A stretch of DNA of 64,000 nucleotides, from positions 2,349,501 to 2,413,500 of the forward strand of contig NZ_CP040098.1 of NCBI RefSeq assembly GCF_005377625.1. Direction: 5' to 3'. Shown here one piece after another: positions 41,907 to 52,812 of the stretch. The stretch is from Desulfoglaeba alkanexedens ALDC. Lineage in GTDB: Bacteria > Desulfobacterota > Syntrophobacteria > Syntrophobacterales > DSM-9756. A program made the position numbers and the translations under genes. Below the pieces are notes generated by a model. It did no database searches. It saw nothing but the letters and a program-made list of their open reading frames with translations, and had not been told where the DNA came from. Position 1 is the stretch's first letter. Each line of letters starts with the position of its first letter.

Positions 41907-44432
41907 CTAACGACCGCAACACTTCTTGTACTTTTTCCCGCTTCCGCAGGGGCAAGGGTCATTTCGTCCCACCTTTTTCGTTTTCTTGACGGGTTCCCGG
42001 CGCGTCGATCCGCCGCCGGCCGGTCCATAAAACATGGACTGTTCTTCCTGTTCCTTCCGGAGGGTCTGGACCTCGTCTTCGCGCTGGATCTGGACGTGGA
42101 AGAGAAGGCGCAGGGTTTCTTCGCGGAGCCTCGAGATCATGTCGTCGAAAACCGCATGACCTTCCCGCTTATAGGCGACCAGGGGATCCTGCTGCGCGTA
42201 GCCTCGAAGCCCAATGCCTTCCTTCAGGTGATCCATGTTGAGCAGGTGGTCCTTCCAAAGGCTGTCCAGGGTCTGCAGCAGGATGTAGTTTTCCAGGTCC
42301 CGCATGATGGTTTCGCCGAATTCCTTTTCCCGACTTTCGTAGCGTTCCAGGATCCGGTCCCAAAGTTCCTCGCGAAGCCCCGTCTGGTTCGTGTGCTCGA
42401 GCGCTGCCGGGCTGAGGTCCGGCTGAAGCCCGAAAATACGGAAGAGGTCCTTTCCGAGGCCTTCCAGGTCCCAGTCTTCGGCGTAGGTTTTCTCATCCGT
42501 GTGTTCCTGAACGATGAGGTCCAGGACTTCTTCGGCCATGTCCAGGATGACCGGTTTCAGGTCGCCGCCCTTGATGGCTTCCCGGCGCTGTTCGTAGATC
42601 ACCTGCCGTTGCTGGTTCATCACGTCGTCGTATTCGAGGAGTTGCTTGCGAATACTGAAGTTTTGAGCTTCGACGCGGCTTTGAGCGTTTTCGATGGCGC
42701 GGCTGATGAGGCGGTGCTCGATGGGTTCGTCTTCTTCCATGCCGATCCGCTGCATGAGCCCCGAGATCCGATCCGCGGCGAAGATTCGCATGAGGTCGTC
42801 TTCCAAAGAAAGATAAAACCGCGAGGAACCCGGGTCGCCCTGGCGGCCGGCACGGCCTCGAAGCTGGTTGTCGATCCTTCGGGATTCATGACGTTCCGTA
42901 CCGATGATGTGGAGTCCGCCCAGTTGGGCGACGCCGGGGCCCAACACGATGTCGGTACCGCGGCCGGCCATGTTGGTGGAAATGGTCACGGCTCCGCGCC
43001 GGCCGGCCTGAGCCACGATTTCCGCTTCCTTTTCGTGGTGCTTGGCGTTCAGAACCTGGTGGGGGATGCCTTCGCGTTTGAGCATGGCGCTCAGGCGTTC
43101 GGACTTGTCGATGTTGACGGTTCCGACCAGCACCGGCCGCCCCTGTTCGTGCAATTCCTTGATCTCGCGGACGACGGCACGGAATTTTTCCTGCTCTGTC
43201 CGATAGATACAGTCGGGGTGATCGGTGCGGATCATCTTTTTGTGGGTCGGAATGACCACCACCTCCAGGTTGTAGATCTTGGCGAATTCTTCGGCTTCCG
43301 TGTCCGCGGTGCCGGTCATTCCCGCGAGCTTGTCGTACATGCGGAAGTAGTTCTGGAAGGTGATGGAAGCCAGGGTTTGGTTTTCATTTTCCACCCGCAC
43401 GCCTTCTTTGGCTTCCAGAGCTTGGTGAAGGCCGTCGCTGTACCGCCTCCCAGGCATGAGCCGCCCGGTGAATTCGTCCACGATGATGACCTTGCCCCCC
43501 TTGACGATGTAATCGACGTCTTTCTGGAACAAGGTGTGAGCGCGGAGCGCCTGGTGGACATGGTGCAGGAGATCCATGTGGCGCGGGTCGTAAAGGTTTT
43601 CCACGCCCAGGAGCGTTTCGGCGCGTGCCACTCCGTCTTCCGTGAGGGCCACGGTGCGGCTTTTTTCGTCCTTGGTGTAATCGGTTTCCGGCCGTAGCTG
43701 AGGGATGATGCGGTTGATGCGGTTGTAAAGTTCGGTGGACTTTTCGGCCGGGCCGGAGATGATCAGCGGCGTTCTCGCCTCATCGATGAGAATACTGTCC
43801 ACTTCGTCCACGATGGCGTAATGGAGGTCCCGTTGGACCATGTCGTTCAAGCTGAATTTCATGTTGTCGCGAAGGTAGTCGAATCCAAACTCGTTGTTGG
43901 TCCCATAGGTCACGTCGGCGGCGTAGGCTTCCCGGCGCTCCCGGTCGTTCAACCCGTGCACGATGCAGCCGACTTCCAGGCCGAGAAACCGGTAGACCTT
44001 GCCCATCCATTCGCTGTCGCGCCGCGCCAGGTAGTCGTTCACCGTCACCACGTGGACGCCGCGCCCGGTGAGGGCGTTCAGGTAGACGGGCATCACGGCG
44101 ACCAGGGTCTTTCCTTCACCGGTTTTCATTTCGGCGATCTTGCCCTGGTGAAGCACGATGCCGCCGATGAGCTGAACATCGAAAGGGCGCATGCCCACCG
44201 CCCGTATGGACGCTTCCCGAGCCACGGCGAAGGCTTCCGGAAGAAGGTCGTCCAGGGATTCGCCCTTGGCCACCCGTTCCCGAAACGCCGCCGTCTTGGC
44301 ACGAAGGTCGGCGTCGCTCAGGCCGCGCACGGTGGGTTCGAGCGCGTTGATGGCATCCACGATGGGCGCGATGCGCTTGAGGTTGCGTTCGTTTTGGGTG
44401 CCGAAGATCCGCTTAAGTATAGAACCAATCAT
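41907..44432 (-). CDS. secA: Protein translocase ATPase SecA
   Basis: 841 residues, typical length. Motor of the Sec secretion pathway. Motifs: N-terminal I-L-K-R-I-F-G, Q[22 protein letters not shown] (Walker A) near 83-108, [14 protein letters not shown] (Walker B region) near 208-221, N-M-A-G-R-G-T-D-I near 488-496, and a C-terminal C-P-C-G-S-G-x-x-Y-K-x-C-C zinc motif. It has its own probable promoter just upstream (44493-44521). Confidence 0.97.
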   Translation of the reverse strand: MIGSILKRIFGTQNERNLKRIAPIVDAINALEPTVRGLSDADLRAKTAAFRERVAKGESLDDLLPEAFAVAREASIRAVGMRPFDVQLIGGIVLHQGKIAEMKTGEGKTLVAVMPVYLNALTGRGVHVVTVNDYLARRDSEWMGKVYRFLGLEVGCIVHGLNDRERREAYAADVTYGTNNEFGFDYLRDNMKFSLNDMVQRDLHYAIVDEVDSILIDEARTPLIISGPAEKSTELYNRINRIIPQLRPETDYTKDEKSRTVALTEDGVARAETLLGVENLYDPRHMDLLHHVHQALRAHTLFQKDVDYIVKGGKVIIVDEFTGRLMPGRRYSDGLHQALEAKEGVRVENENQTLASITFQNYFRMYDKLAGMTGTADTEAEEFAKIYNLEVVVIPTHKKMIRTDHPDCIYRTEQEKFRAVVREIKELHEQGRPVLVGTVNIDKSERLSAMLKREGIPHQVLNAKHHEKEAEIVAQAGRRGAVTISTNMAGRGTDIVLGPGVAQLGGLHIIGTERHESRRIDNQLRGRAGRQGDPGSSRFYLSLEDDLMRIFAADRISGLMQRIGMEEDEPIEHRLISRAIENAQSRVEAQNFSIRKQLLEYDDVMNQQRQVIYEQRREAIKGGDLKPVILDMAEEVLDLIVQEHTDEKTYAEDWDLEGLGKDLFRIFGLQPDLSPAALEHTNQTGLREELWDRILERYESREKEFGETIMRDLENYILLQTLDSLWKDHLLNMDHLKEGIGLRGYAQQDPLVAYKREGHAVFDDMISRLREETLRLLFHVQIQREDEVQTLRKEQEEQSMFYGPAGGGSTRREPVKKTKKVGRNDPCPCGSGKKYKKCCGR

Positions 44433-44492
44433 TGTTGGCTTGGTCTCCCCTCTTCGAGAAAGCTCATAAAATCCCGTCTTTTCTTTTCACCG

Positions 44493-44521
44493 TCTATACC
44501 TCAGCCGACCGGGTTTTTCAA
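44493..44521 (-). promoter_or_regulatory. Probable promoter of secA-argJ
   Basis: On the - strand TTGAAA (44521-44516), 17 nt, TATAGA (44498-44493); five and four matches to consensus. Lies in the 187-nt gap between nusB and secA. Confidence 0.55.
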
Positions 44522-44619
44522 TTGAAGCCGGACGGCGATCGGGATGTCTGACGGGGCAGGGGAGAGCGGAAACCGCTGGTGGGAAAGAGGGTGGCTTCTC
44601 GGTGCCGGGGTGCCCTCGG

Positions 44620-45054
44620 TCAAGGTTCGGGTTCCGGTGAAGCCTCCCGGACCGCTACCAGGTTGAGGATGTGGTCCAGCACGCCGTTCACGAAAGCCCG
44701 TGAATCTGCGCTGCCGTATCGTTTGGCCAGTTCGATGGCTTCATTGACGGATACCCTGGGCGGAATATCGTCGCAAAAGAGGATTTCGTACAGGGCGATT
44801 CTGAGGATGTTCCGGTCGACGGGAGACATGCGATCCACACGCCAGTTTTCGGAAGCCGAGGCGAGCGTCCGGTCGATGTGATCCCGGTGGGTTCTCACGC
44901 CGGTCACCAGAATTTCCGCGAACGGACTCGCGGACCGGGGAGCTTCGAAGTGCTCCACAACGCGACGGACGGCTTCTTCCGGCGGCATTTCGTTGATCTC
45001 CAGCTGATAAAGAACCTGGAGGGCGATTTCCCTGGATTGTCGGCGTGAACCCAT
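44620..45054 (-). CDS. nusB: Transcription antitermination factor NusB
   Basis: 144 residues from ATG 45054 (start [16 protein letters not shown] as in homologues). Helical NusB fold with D-R-N-I-L-R-I-A-x-x-E near 94-104 and the C-terminal [11 protein letters not shown] and F-V-N-G-V-L-D near 117-140. It works with NusE on boxA RNA of rRNA operons. Placement after ribH is the classical ribH-nusB pair. Confidence 0.93.
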   Translation of the reverse strand: MGSRRQSREIALQVLYQLEINEMPPEEAVRRVVEHFEAPRSASPFAEILVTGVRTHRDHIDRTLASASENWRVDRMSPVDRNILRIALYEILFCDDIPPRVSVNEAIELAKRYGSADSRAFVNGVLDHILNLVAVREASPEPEP

Positions 45055-45176
45055 GGACGTTGGCACCTTTTCAGGCTTTACGGCTCCGAACAGGCATCGC
45101 CGGCCGCCGTCCGTCAGCCCATCCGCGTCGCCCCTTGAAACACGAAGGCGTCGGTGCACAGATTCGTACTTTCACG

Positions 45177-45644
45177 TCAGATGTCGATCTGTCTCAACAG
45201 GTCGGCCATTTCCACGGCGGCCATGGCGGCTTCGAAGCCTTTGTTCCCGGCTTTGGAGCCCGCGCGTTCGATGGCCTGTTCCAGGGTGTCCGTAGTGAGG
45301 ACGCCGAAGGTGACGGGGATGGCCGATTCCAGGCTGACCGCAGCAATCCCCTTGGACACTTCATTCGCTACGTAGTTGAAGTGAGGCGTGGACCCGCGGA
45401 TCACGGCTCCCAGGCAGATCACCGCGTGGTAACGGTTCGTCCCGGCGGCTTTTTTTGCGGCCAGCGGGATCTCGAAGGCTCCCGGAACCCTGAAAACCTC
45501 GATGTCTTGCTCGTCGGCGCCGCTTCGCCTCAAGGCGTCCAAGGCCCCGCCCAGCAGCCTGTCACAAATGAAGTCGTTGAACCGGCTGACCACAATACCG
45601 AACCGGAGTCCCTGAGCCAGGAGTCTCCCTTCAAACACTTTCAT
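45177..45644 (-). CDS. ribH: 6,7-dimethyl-8-ribityllumazine synthase
   Basis: 155 residues. Penultimate step of riboflavin synthesis. Conserved S-R-F-N-D near 20-24, P-G-A-F-E-I-P near 56-62, G-A-V-I-R-G-x-T-P-H-F near 83-93, and P-V-x-F-G-V-L-T near 115-122. The start lies inside the ribBA tail (14-nt overlap), with GAGGT upstream, so translation is coupled. Confidence 0.96.
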   Translation of the reverse strand: MKVFEGRLLAQGLRFGIVVSRFNDFICDRLLGGALDALRRSGADEQDIEVFRVPGAFEIPLAAKKAAGTNRYHAVICLGAVIRGSTPHFNYVANEVSKGIAAVSLESAIPVTFGVLTTDTLEQAIERAGSKAGNKGFEAAMAAVEMADLLRQIDI

Positions 45645-46869
45645 GTTCTGCGACCTCGTCTTTCAGGCAGTTGAGCATATGTCCCATCTTGGCGCACTTG
45701 GTCTTCAGGTAGTGGATGTTGCATTCGTTGGGCGGAATTTCGATGGGGACTCTCTCGGTGACGGTGATGCCGTAGCCTTCGAGTCCGACGATCTTCTTGG
45801 GGTTGTTGGTCATTAGGCGCATCTTGCGGATCCCCAAGTCCACGAGGATTTGAGCTCCAATGCCGTAATCGCGAAGGTCGTCCTTGAATCCCAGCGCAAG
45901 ATTGGCTTCGACGGTGTCGTAGCCCTGTTCCTGGAGCGCGTAGGCCTTGATCTTGTTGACGAGCCCGATGCCGCGTCCTTCATGGTTGCGCATGTAAAGG
46001 AGAACACCTTTGCCCTCCCGGTCGATCTGGCGGAGGGCGGCGCGCAGCTGGTCGCCGCAGTCGCAGCGCCGCGACCCGAAGACGTCTCCCGTAAGGCATT
46101 CCGAGTGCACCCGGACCAGCACTTCGTCTTCCGGCCGGATTTCGCCGCGGACCAATGCCAGGTGGGCGTAATCGTCGATGATGCTGGTGTAGGCGATGGC
46201 TTGGAATTCGCCGCCGAACAGGCTGGGCAGGTTCGCCGACGCGGCCCGCTGAACGAAGCTTTCGGTCCTCATCCGGTATTCGATGAGGTCCGCGATGGTG
46301 ACGATCTTCAGGTCGTGCTGTTCGGCGAAGGCTTCCAGGTCCGGTATGCGGGCCATGGTGCCGTCGTCTTTCATGATTTCACAGATGACCCCCGCCGGTT
46401 TCAGGCCGGCCAGGCGGGCCAGGTCCACCGAGCCTTCGGTCTGGCCGGTCCGCACCAATACGCCGCCCTTCTTCGATCGCAGAGGAAAGATGTGGCCGGG
46501 GCTGACCAGGTCTTCCGGCTTGGCGTCGTCCTGGACCGCCGTGAGGATCGTGTGGGCTCGGTCGGCCGCGCTGATGCCGGTGGTGACTCCGGTTCTGGCT
46601 TCGATGGAAACGGTGAAGGCGGTTTCGAAGCGTGACCGGTTGTGCTGAACCATCATCGGCAGGCGGAGCCGCTCGACCCATTCCGGGGTGAGCGACAGGC
46701 AGACGAGACCACGGCCGTATCGGGCCATGAAGTTGATGGCTTCCGGAGTGACCTTCTCGGCGGCCATGCAGAGGTCGCCCTCGTTTTCACGGTCTTCGTC
46801 GTCCACGAGGATGACCATTTTTCCTTGCCGGATGTCATCCAATGCTTCGGGAATGGAGGCCACAGGCAT
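45631..46869 (-). CDS. ribBA: Bifunctional DHBP synthase / GTP cyclohydrolase II
   Basis: 412 residues from ATG 46869 with GGGAG 7 nt upstream. Residues 1-200 form RibB ([10 protein letters not shown] near 25-34, T-x-x-S-A-A-D-R near 105-112), making the four-carbon unit from ribulose-5-phosphate. Residues 205-412 form RibA with the zinc motif [15 protein letters not shown] near 264-278 and R-N-H-E-G-R-G-I-G near 310-318. Part of the ribD-ribE-ribBA-ribH operon. I saw no FMN riboswitch before it or before ribD. Confidence 0.96.
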   Translation of the reverse strand: MPVASIPEALDDIRQGKMVILVDDEDRENEGDLCMAAEKVTPEAINFMARYGRGLVCLSLTPEWVERLRLPMMVQHNRSRFETAFTVSIEARTGVTTGISAADRAHTILTAVQDDAKPEDLVSPGHIFPLRSKKGGVLVRTGQTEGSVDLARLAGLKPAGVICEIMKDDGTMARIPDLEAFAEQHDLKIVTIADLIEYRMRTESFVQRAASANLPSLFGGEFQAIAYTSIIDDYAHLALVRGEIRPEDEVLVRVHSECLTGDVFGSRRCDCGDQLRAALRQIDREGKGVLLYMRNHEGRGIGLVNKIKAYALQEQGYDTVEANLALGFKDDLRDYGIGAQILVDLGIRKMRLMTNNPKKIVGLEGYGITVTERVPIEIPPNECNIHYLKTKCAKMGHMLNCLKDEVAEHESV

Positions 46870-47016
46870 GGTGTTACTCCCTTCCAAAAAGAGAATCGGG
46901 GGGCTTCCGGCCCCCACAGACAAACCGCTGAACCTATAGCACGAAGAACCTTGCGGCTCAAGGCGGCTCTACGATCCGACGCTGGAATCCGTCCTTAACC
47001 TCTCCACGCCTCCGGT

Positions 47017-47682
47017 TCAATCCAGAAAACCGTGTTTTCTGAGAAAAGCCGCGCTTACCCTTTGTTCCGGCCGGTTCTCTTTCAGTCCCACCAAGCGGCT
47101 GCTCAGCATCTTTTCCACGTATTTTCCGATGAGATCCGTTTCGATGTTGACCTCGTCGCCCACCGCCAGATCGCCGATGGTGGTGAGCCCCGCCGTATGC
47201 GGAATGATGTTGATGTGAAAGCGCGCCCCTTCGCATCCGTTGACGGTGAGGCTTACGCCGTTGACGGCTATGGAGCCCTTTTCGATGATGTGGGATGTGA
47301 GGCTTTCCGGCACCTGGAAGACCATCCGCCAGGACCGGCCGTCCGTAAAACGTTCCACCAGTTGTCCAAGGCCGTCCACGTGCCCGGTGACCAAGTGGCC
47401 TCCCAGACGGTCGCCCACCTTGAGAGCCCGTTCCAGGTTGCAGCGGCTTCCAGGGCCCTTTCGGCCCAGAGTCGTTCGTGTCAGGGTTTCCGAGGACACG
47501 TCCACCGCAAAGACGTCTCCGGTAAAGTGAACCACGGTGAGGCAGGCGCCGTCCACAGAGATGCTTTCGCCGAGCGTCAGGTTCTCCATCTCGAAGTCGG
47601 GCCGAAGGATCATGCGGGCGTCGATCTCCTGCCGATCCACTCGCATCACGCGTCCGGTTCCTTCCACGAGGCCTGTAAACAT
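47017..47682 (-). CDS. ribE: Riboflavin synthase alpha chain
   Basis: 221 residues from ATG 47682 (M-F-T-G-L-V-E-G-T-G), behind AGAGGA. Two lumazine-binding halves of about 95 residues, each with a G-D-S/E-x-x-x-x-G-A/V-C/S-L-T block (E-S-I-S-V-D-G-A-C-L-T near 41-51; G-S-I-A-V-N-G-V-S-L-T near 135-145). Catalyses the last riboflavin step. The upstream open frame to 47772 is made of REP sequence and not used. Confidence 0.94.
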   Translation of the reverse strand: MFTGLVEGTGRVMRVDRQEIDARMILRPDFEMENLTLGESISVDGACLTVVHFTGDVFAVDVSSETLTRTTLGRKGPGSRCNLERALKVGDRLGGHLVTGHVDGLGQLVERFTDGRSWRMVFQVPESLTSHIIEKGSIAVNGVSLTVNGCEGARFHINIIPHTAGLTTIGDLAVGDEVNIETDLIGKYVEKMLSSRLVGLKENRPEQRVSAAFLRKHGFLD

Positions 47683-47697
47683 GTTTTTCTGGTCCTC

Positions 47698-47755
47698 TGT
47701 AGGAGCGGGCTTGCCCGCGTGATCCGTGGTAGTAGGAGCGGGCTTGCCCGCGATC
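47698..47755. repeat. Two REP-like elements between ribD and ribE
   Basis: TGTAGGAGCGGGCTTGCCCGCG (47698-47719) and AGTAGGAGCGGGCTTGCCCGCG (47732-47753) stand in direct orientation inside the rib operon gap; the second abuts the ribD stop. Confidence 0.9.
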
Positions 47756-48874
47756 CTAATAAAGTTCTTCACGAAACCGACCGTGCACCATCACGTCTTG
47801 GCCGAATCGGTGGGTCTTTACGTTGTGGAGGCGGACGGCGTCGAGCATCCTTTCGCGGGGTGTGCCGGAAACGGCCGGCACACCGCCGGGATCGCCCAGG
47901 ATCTTCGGAGCGAAAAACCAGAAGGCTTCGTCCGCGACTTCTGCATCGAGAAAGCTCCCCGTGACCCGCGCTCCGCCTTCCACCAGAACACTGGTGACGG
48001 CCCGTCGCCCCATCCCCTCCAGGAGCTGGTGCAGGTCAAGGCCGCGATCGGAACGGTTCAATCGAATCACTTCCGCCCCCAGGTCGCGAAGGCGCGCTTC
48101 CTTTTCCGGGGAGGCGGTTTCCGCGCATGCGATCCAGAGGGGCACCTGGCGTGCGGTTCCAGCCAGCCGACTGGAAAGCGGAAGACGAAGCTTGGAATCC
48201 AGAACGATCCGTATCGGCTGGCGGCAGGGCCGGCGGCCGAGCCGCGCCGTAAGCAGGGGATCGTCTGCGAGTGCCGTTCCCACACCCACCAAGACGGCGT
48301 CCAGCCGGTGCCGGAGAACATGAACGAACCGGCGCGAGCGTTCGTTGGTGACCCACCGGGCGTCGCCGGTTCGCGACGCGATGCGCCCATCCAGGGTCGA
48401 TGCCGTTTTCAATGTGACATAAGGAAGGCCCTGCGTCACGTGTTTGATGAAGGGCTGATTCAGAAGTCGGCATTCCCGTTCCATCACCCCCAGGTCGACC
48501 CGCAAGCCGTGGGCCTCGAGAAACGCGGCGCCGCCGCCCTGGACCCTGGGGTTGGGGTCCTTCATGCCGGCGACCACGCGCTGAATACCGGCTTCCAGGA
48601 CGGCCCAGGTGCATGGCGGCGTCCTTCCCGTGTGGTTGCAGGGTTCGAGCGTAACGTAGAGCGTCGCACCTCGGGCGGCTTCACCGGCGCGGCGGATGGC
48701 GTTCACTTCGGCGTGGGGGCCGCCGGCCTTTTCATGCCAGCCTTCGCCCACGACGGTTTCCCCGCGAACCACCACGGCCCCGACCATCGGGTTGGGGCTG
48801 GTCCATCCTTCGCCGCGCCGGGCGAGCTTCAAAGCCCGGCGCATGTAACTGATGTCAAGGTCGAGGGTGGGCAA
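47756..48874 (-). CDS. ribD: Bifunctional pyrimidine deaminase/reductase
   Basis: 372 residues. N-terminal deaminase with the zinc motif P-H-A-E-V-N-A (near 53-59) and L-E-P-C-N-H-T-G-R-T-P-P-C near 75-87; C-terminal reductase with T-L-K-T-A-S-T-L-D-G-R-I-A near 152-164 and N-x-S-R-R-x-V-H region. Second and third steps of riboflavin synthesis from GTP. Directly downstream of glyA (30 nt). Confidence 0.95.
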   Translation of the reverse strand: MPTLDLDISYMRRALKLARRGEGWTSPNPMVGAVVVRGETVVGEGWHEKAGGPHAEVNAIRRAGEAARGATLYVTLEPCNHTGRTPPCTWAVLEAGIQRVVAGMKDPNPRVQGGGAAFLEAHGLRVDLGVMERECRLLNQPFIKHVTQGLPYVTLKTASTLDGRIASRTGDARWVTNERSRRFVHVLRHRLDAVLVGVGTALADDPLLTARLGRRPCRQPIRIVLDSKLRLPLSSRLAGTARQVPLWIACAETASPEKEARLRDLGAEVIRLNRSDRGLDLHQLLEGMGRRAVTSVLVEGGARVTGSFLDAEVADEAFWFFAPKILGDPGGVPAVSGTPRERMLDAVRLHNVKTHRFGQDVMVHGRFREELY

Positions 48875-48904
48875 TTGGGGCCTCTCGAAGGGTTTTTCCG
48901 CGCG

Positions 48905-50152
48905 TCATCCGGTGATGGGGACGTGAAGCGGAAAGGCGCTGCAGAAATCCGCCACTTCCTGCTGCAGCCGATTCAGGATGTTCGGGTCGTTCCTTGCGGT
49001 CAAGGCTTCATGAATGAACGCCGCCACCTGGACCATGTGTTCGGGGGTCATGCCCCGGGTGGTGACCGCCGCGGTGCCGATCCGGATGCCGCTGGATACA
49101 TTGGGTTTACGAGGATCGTACGGGATGGAATTCTTGTTCACCGTGATACCCGCCCGGTCCAGGGTTTCCTCGGCCTCCTTCCCGGTGATGTCCGTCGCCG
49201 TCAGATCCACCAGCATGAGGTGATTGTCCGTGCCTCCGGAAACCAGCCGATATCCCCGCTGCATCAATTCCTGAGCGAGTCTTTCGCTGTTTTGCAGGAT
49301 GCGGCGCTGGTAGTCCTTGAAAGTCGGTTGGAGCGCTTCCTGAAAGGCCACCGCCTTTGCGGCGATGACGTGCATCAACGGTCCTCCCTGAATGCCCGGA
49401 AAGATTTGACTGTCCAGTTGCCGGGCGTAGCGTTCGTGAGCCAGAATCAGCCCGCCGCGGGGGCCGCGGAGCGTCTTGTGAGTGGTGGAGGTCACAGCGT
49501 CTGCATGAGGGAACGGATTCGGGTGCAGCCCGGCGCTCACCAAGCCGGCGATGTGTGCCATGTCCACCATGAGGTGCGCGCCCACTTCGTCGCAGATCGC
49601 CCGGAAGCGCTGGAAATCGATGAGGCGCGGGTAAGCGCTGGCTCCGGCTACGATGAGCCGGGGGCGATGCTCCCGGGCCTTGGCCGCCAGATCGTCGTAA
49701 TCGATGGTCTCCGTATCCCGCCTCACCCCGTAAGAAACCACCCTGAAAAACCGCCCGGAAAAGCTCACGGGGCTTCCGTGGGTCAGGTGCCCGCCCTGGC
49801 GCAGGTCCATGCCCATGATAGTGTCGCCCGGCTGGAGCAACGCGAAATAGACGGCCATGTTGGCTTGAGACCCGGAATGGGGCTGAACGTTCACGTAGTC
49901 GGCCCCGAAGAGCTTTCGGGCTCGTTCCCGGGCCAGGCATTCCGCCATGTCCACGAACTCACAGCCGCCGTAATAACGGTTCCCCGGGTATCCCTCGGCG
50001 TACTTGTTGGTCAAAACGGAGCACTGGGCTTCGCGGACGGCGTCGCTCACGAAGTTTTCAGACGCGATGAGCTCCAGTTTGCGCCGCTGGCGGTCTTCTT
50101 CGTTTTTGATAACCCTTGCGATCTCAGGGTCGATCTGTGCCAACGTGGCCAT
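48905..50152 (-). CDS. glyA: Serine hydroxymethyltransferase
   Basis: 415 residues from ATG 50152, with AAGGT upstream; an extension to 50170 or 50233 is less likely. PLP enzyme linking serine/glycine with tetrahydrofolate. Motifs: L-I-A-S-E-N-F near 29-35, Y-A-E-G-Y-P-G-x-R-Y-Y-G-G near 51-63, [11 protein letters not shown] near 92-102, and the PLP lysine in [11 protein letters not shown] near 222-232. Confidence 0.97.
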   Translation of the reverse strand: MATLAQIDPEIARVIKNEEDRQRRKLELIASENFVSDAVREAQCSVLTNKYAEGYPGNRYYGGCEFVDMAECLARERARKLFGADYVNVQPHSGSQANMAVYFALLQPGDTIMGMDLRQGGHLTHGSPVSFSGRFFRVVSYGVRRDTETIDYDDLAAKAREHRPRLIVAGASAYPRLIDFQRFRAICDEVGAHLMVDMAHIAGLVSAGLHPNPFPHADAVTSTTHKTLRGPRGGLILAHERYARQLDSQIFPGIQGGPLMHVIAAKAVAFQEALQPTFKDYQRRILQNSERLAQELMQRGYRLVSGGTDNHLMLVDLTATDITGKEAEETLDRAGITVNKNSIPYDPRKPNVSSGIRIGTAAVTTRGMTPEHMVQVAAFIHEALTARNDPNILNRLQQEVADFCSAFPLHVPITG

Positions 50153-50242
50153 ATTGCGGTGACCTTTCATCTGCCGGAACAGCCCCTCCGAGGCGTAAGT
50201 CAGGTTCCGTGAATCAATGAAGAAGGGTGGCACCAGACGGTC

Positions 50243-50692
50243 TCAACCGTTCCTGTTCTGAGTCAGCGTGTCGATCATCGCGATGCGGCGTGCGTGGCGG
50301 TCCCCCTCGAAAGGTTCCGTCAGCCAGACGTCGATGATCGCCATGGCGAGATCTTCGCCGATGAATCGCCCGCCCAGGCAGAGGACATTGCTGTCGTTGT
50401 GCCGGCGGCTCATTTTGGCCGCATAGGGCTCGTTGGTGAGCGCAGCGCGGACGCCGGGGACACGGTTGGCGGTGATGCACATGCCGATGCCGCTGCCGCA
50501 GATGAGGATACCTCGGTCCGACGTTGCCTTGGCCACGCCTTCGGCCACCTGGAAGGCGTAAATGGGGTAATCCACGGAGGATTTCCCGTGGGTTCCCACG
50601 TCGACCACTTCGTGGCCGAGCCGGTGCAGGTGCTGCGCCACCTTTTCCTTCAGTTCAAAGCCCGCGTGATCGGCGCCGATCATGATCTTCAT
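50243..50692 (-). CDS. rpiB: Ribose-5-phosphate isomerase B
   Basis: 149 residues from ATG 50692 (AAGGGA upstream). RpiB/LacAB family: I-G-A-D-H-A-G-F-E-L-K near 4-14, V-G-T-x-x-x-x-S-V-D-Y-P near 32-43, C-G-S-G-I-G-M-C-I-T-A-N near 66-77 with the catalytic cysteine, and a His in the N-D-S-N-V-L-C-L-G-G segment region. Interconverts ribose- and ribulose-5-phosphate. Usually paired with glyA as here. Confidence 0.95.
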   Translation of the reverse strand: MKIMIGADHAGFELKEKVAQHLHRLGHEVVDVGTHGKSSVDYPIYAFQVAEGVAKATSDRGILICGSGIGMCITANRVPGVRAALTNEPYAAKMSRRHNDSNVLCLGGRFIGEDLAMAIIDVWLTEPFEGDRHARRIAMIDTLTQNRNG

Positions 50693-50718
50693 ACGCGATT
50701 CCCTTCGTGAGCCGCCGG

Positions 50719-51975
50719 TCAAGAACCGGTCCATTTGCGGAAAGCCACGGCGCCGTTGGTGCCCCCGAAGCCGAACGAGTTGGACAGGGCCACACGGATG
50801 TCCGCCCTGCGGGCCGTGTTCGGCACGTAATCCAGGTCGCAGTCCGGGTCCGGCGTTTCATAATTGATGGTGGGCGGAATGACGCCGTGGCGCATCGCCA
50901 GCACCGTGTAAGCCGCTTCCACGCCGCCGGCGGCGCCGAGCATGTGCCCGGTCATGGACTTGGTGGAACTGACCGCAAGCTTGTAGGCATGGTCTCCGAA
51001 TACGGTCTTGATCGCCTGGGTTTCGAATTTGTCGTTGAGGTCCGTGGACGTTCCGTGTGCATTGATGTAGTCCACTTCCCGGGGGCTGAGTCCTGCATCT
51101 TCCAGGGCCATTTTCATGCACCGAGCGGCGCCTTCGCCTTCGGGGGCGGGAGCCGCCATGTGGTAGGCGTCCCCGGAGCAGCCGAAGCCCACCACTTCCG
51201 CATAGATTTGAGCGTTGCGCTGCAGCGCCATCTGCAGTTCCTCCAGGATAAGGACGGCGGCGCCTTCACCGAGCACAAAGCCGTCCCGGTCCTTGTCGAA
51301 GGGTCGGGAGGCCTTTGAAGGCTCGTCGTTTCGGGTCGAAATCGCCCTCATGGCATTGAACCCGGCGACACAGAGGGGAGTTATGGTGGATTCCACGCCC
51401 CCCGTCACCATGATGTCGCAGACTCCGTCGCGGATCAGGTGAAAGGCATGGCCGAGCGCATGGGTTCCCGCCGCGCAGGCGGTCTGGATGGAAAGGTTCG
51501 GCCCCTTGGCCTTGTGATTGATGGAAATCAGCCCAGGAGCCATGTTTCCGATCAGCATGGGGATGAAGAAGGGACTGACCTTCTTGGGGCCCGATGCCAG
51601 GAGCGTCCGGTGGGTATCCTCGATGGTGGTCAGACCCCCCAGGCCGCAGCCCAATACCACGCCGGCACGGTCCTTCAGCTCTTCCGGGATTTCGAAGGCC
51701 GCATCGTCGAAGGCCAGCTTGGCGGCGGCTACGGCGTAGGTGAGAAAGATATCCATCTTTCGGATATCCTTCCGGGGGATGAAATCCTCGGGATTGAAGC
51801 CCTTGACTTCGGCGGCGATCCGGGTGCTGAAGCCCGAGGGGTCGAAGCGCGTAATAGGCCCGATTCCGGACGTTCCGTTCACCGCGTTCTTCCAATTTTC
51901 CTCGACCCCCACTCCCAGGGGAGTGACCAGTCCCAAGCCCGTCACCACCACTCGGCGTTTTTTTGTTCCGCCCAT
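50719..51975 (-). CDS. fabF: Beta-ketoacyl-ACP synthase II
   Basis: 418 residues from ATG 51975. Elongating condensing enzyme of fatty acid synthesis with the Cys-His-His triad: T-A-C-A-A-G-T-H near 163, H in N-A-H-G-T-S-T near 303, and H in S-T-K-S-M-T-G-H near 340. The C-terminal G-F-G-G-T-N glycine loop is present. It lies 43 nt after fabG; no acpP is found between them, which differs from the usual fabG-acpP-fabF order. Confidence 0.95.
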   Translation of the reverse strand: MGGTKKRRVVVTGLGLVTPLGVGVEENWKNAVNGTSGIGPITRFDPSGFSTRIAAEVKGFNPEDFIPRKDIRKMDIFLTYAVAAAKLAFDDAAFEIPEELKDRAGVVLGCGLGGLTTIEDTHRTLLASGPKKVSPFFIPMLIGNMAPGLISINHKAKGPNLSIQTACAAGTHALGHAFHLIRDGVCDIMVTGGVESTITPLCVAGFNAMRAISTRNDEPSKASRPFDKDRDGFVLGEGAAVLILEELQMALQRNAQIYAEVVGFGCSGDAYHMAAPAPEGEGAARCMKMALEDAGLSPREVDYINAHGTSTDLNDKFETQAIKTVFGDHAYKLAVSSTKSMTGHMLGAAGGVEAAYTVLAMRHGVIPPTINYETPDPDCDLDYVPNTARRADIRVALSNSFGFGGTNGAVAFRKWTGS

Positions 51976-52018
51976 CAAACCTCTCCGCAAAACGTCAGGT
52001 TGGTCCGTATCCACCGGA

Positions 52019-52762
52019 TCAGCCCATGTGCATCCCGCCGTTGACGTGAAGCACCTGGCCGGTGATGTAGCCCGCGCCTTCCGAGGCCAGAAACCGCACG
52101 GCCAGTCCCACTTCCTCGGGTTTCCCCACCCGCCCCGCCGGAATCTGTCCCAGCAGGGCCTCTCGAGCCTTTTCCGGAAGATTCGCCGTCATTTCCGTTT
52201 CGATGTAACCGGGAGCCACCGCGTTCACGGTGATGTTGCGTGATACGAGTTCGCGGGCGAGGGACCGGGTGAGTCCGATGAGGCCGGCCTTGGCGGCCGA
52301 GTAGTTGGCCTGGCCGGGGTTGCCCGTGACCCCGACCACCGACGTTATGTTCACGATCCGCCCGAAGCGCTGCCGCATCATGGGTCTCACCGCCGCCTGG
52401 CAACACAGGAACGCGCCCCTCAAGTTGGTGTTCATCACATCGTCCCATTCGGTGAGCTTCATCCTCGGGAAAACGTTGTCCCGGGTGATCCCCGCGTTGT
52501 TGACGAGGACGTCGAGTCGGCCCAGCTGGTCCGTTACTTCCTTGAAGGCCTCTTTTACCGCTTCAGGGTCCGCGATGTCGAAGGGTTTCAGATGCGCTTC
52601 GCCGCCGCGGGCGGCCACGGCCTCGGCGGTTTCCTCGGCCGCCTGACGGCCGGAATGAAAATTGATGACCACGTGCCAGCCCGGTTCCGCGAAGACCTCG
52701 GCGATGCCCCGCCCGATGCCGCGACTCGCCCCCGTCACCAGGACCACTCTTTCCAGATCCAT
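52019..52762 (-). CDS. fabG: 3-oxoacyl-ACP reductase
   Basis: 247 residues from ATG 52762 (GGAAGG six nt upstream); length equals the family norm. Short-chain dehydrogenase: T-G-A-S-R-G-I-G near 11-18, N-N-A-G-I-T near 88-93, catalytic Ser in N-I-T-S-V-V-G and Y-S-A-A-K near 154-158. Reduces beta-ketoacyl-ACP with NADPH. Neighbours are fabF and, upstream, etfA. Confidence 0.95.
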   Translation of the reverse strand: MDLERVVLVTGASRGIGRGIAEVFAEPGWHVVINFHSGRQAAEETAEAVAARGGEAHLKPFDIADPEAVKEAFKEVTDQLGRLDVLVNNAGITRDNVFPRMKLTEWDDVMNTNLRGAFLCCQAAVRPMMRQRFGRIVNITSVVGVTGNPGQANYSAAKAGLIGLTRSLARELVSRNITVNAVAPGYIETEMTANLPEKAREALLGQIPAGRVGKPEEVGLAVRFLASEGAGYITGQVLHVNGGMHMG

Positions 52763-52812
52763 CTTCATCCTTCCGTCCATGAGCCGGCCGGGCGATCTGT
52801 CGCCGGCGGCCC

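Noticed and set aside
46870-47016. FMN riboswitch before ribBA
   Set aside because: The 147-nt gap does not show the conserved RFN words such as AGGGCNGGGTG or GATTYGGT that I looked for by eye.
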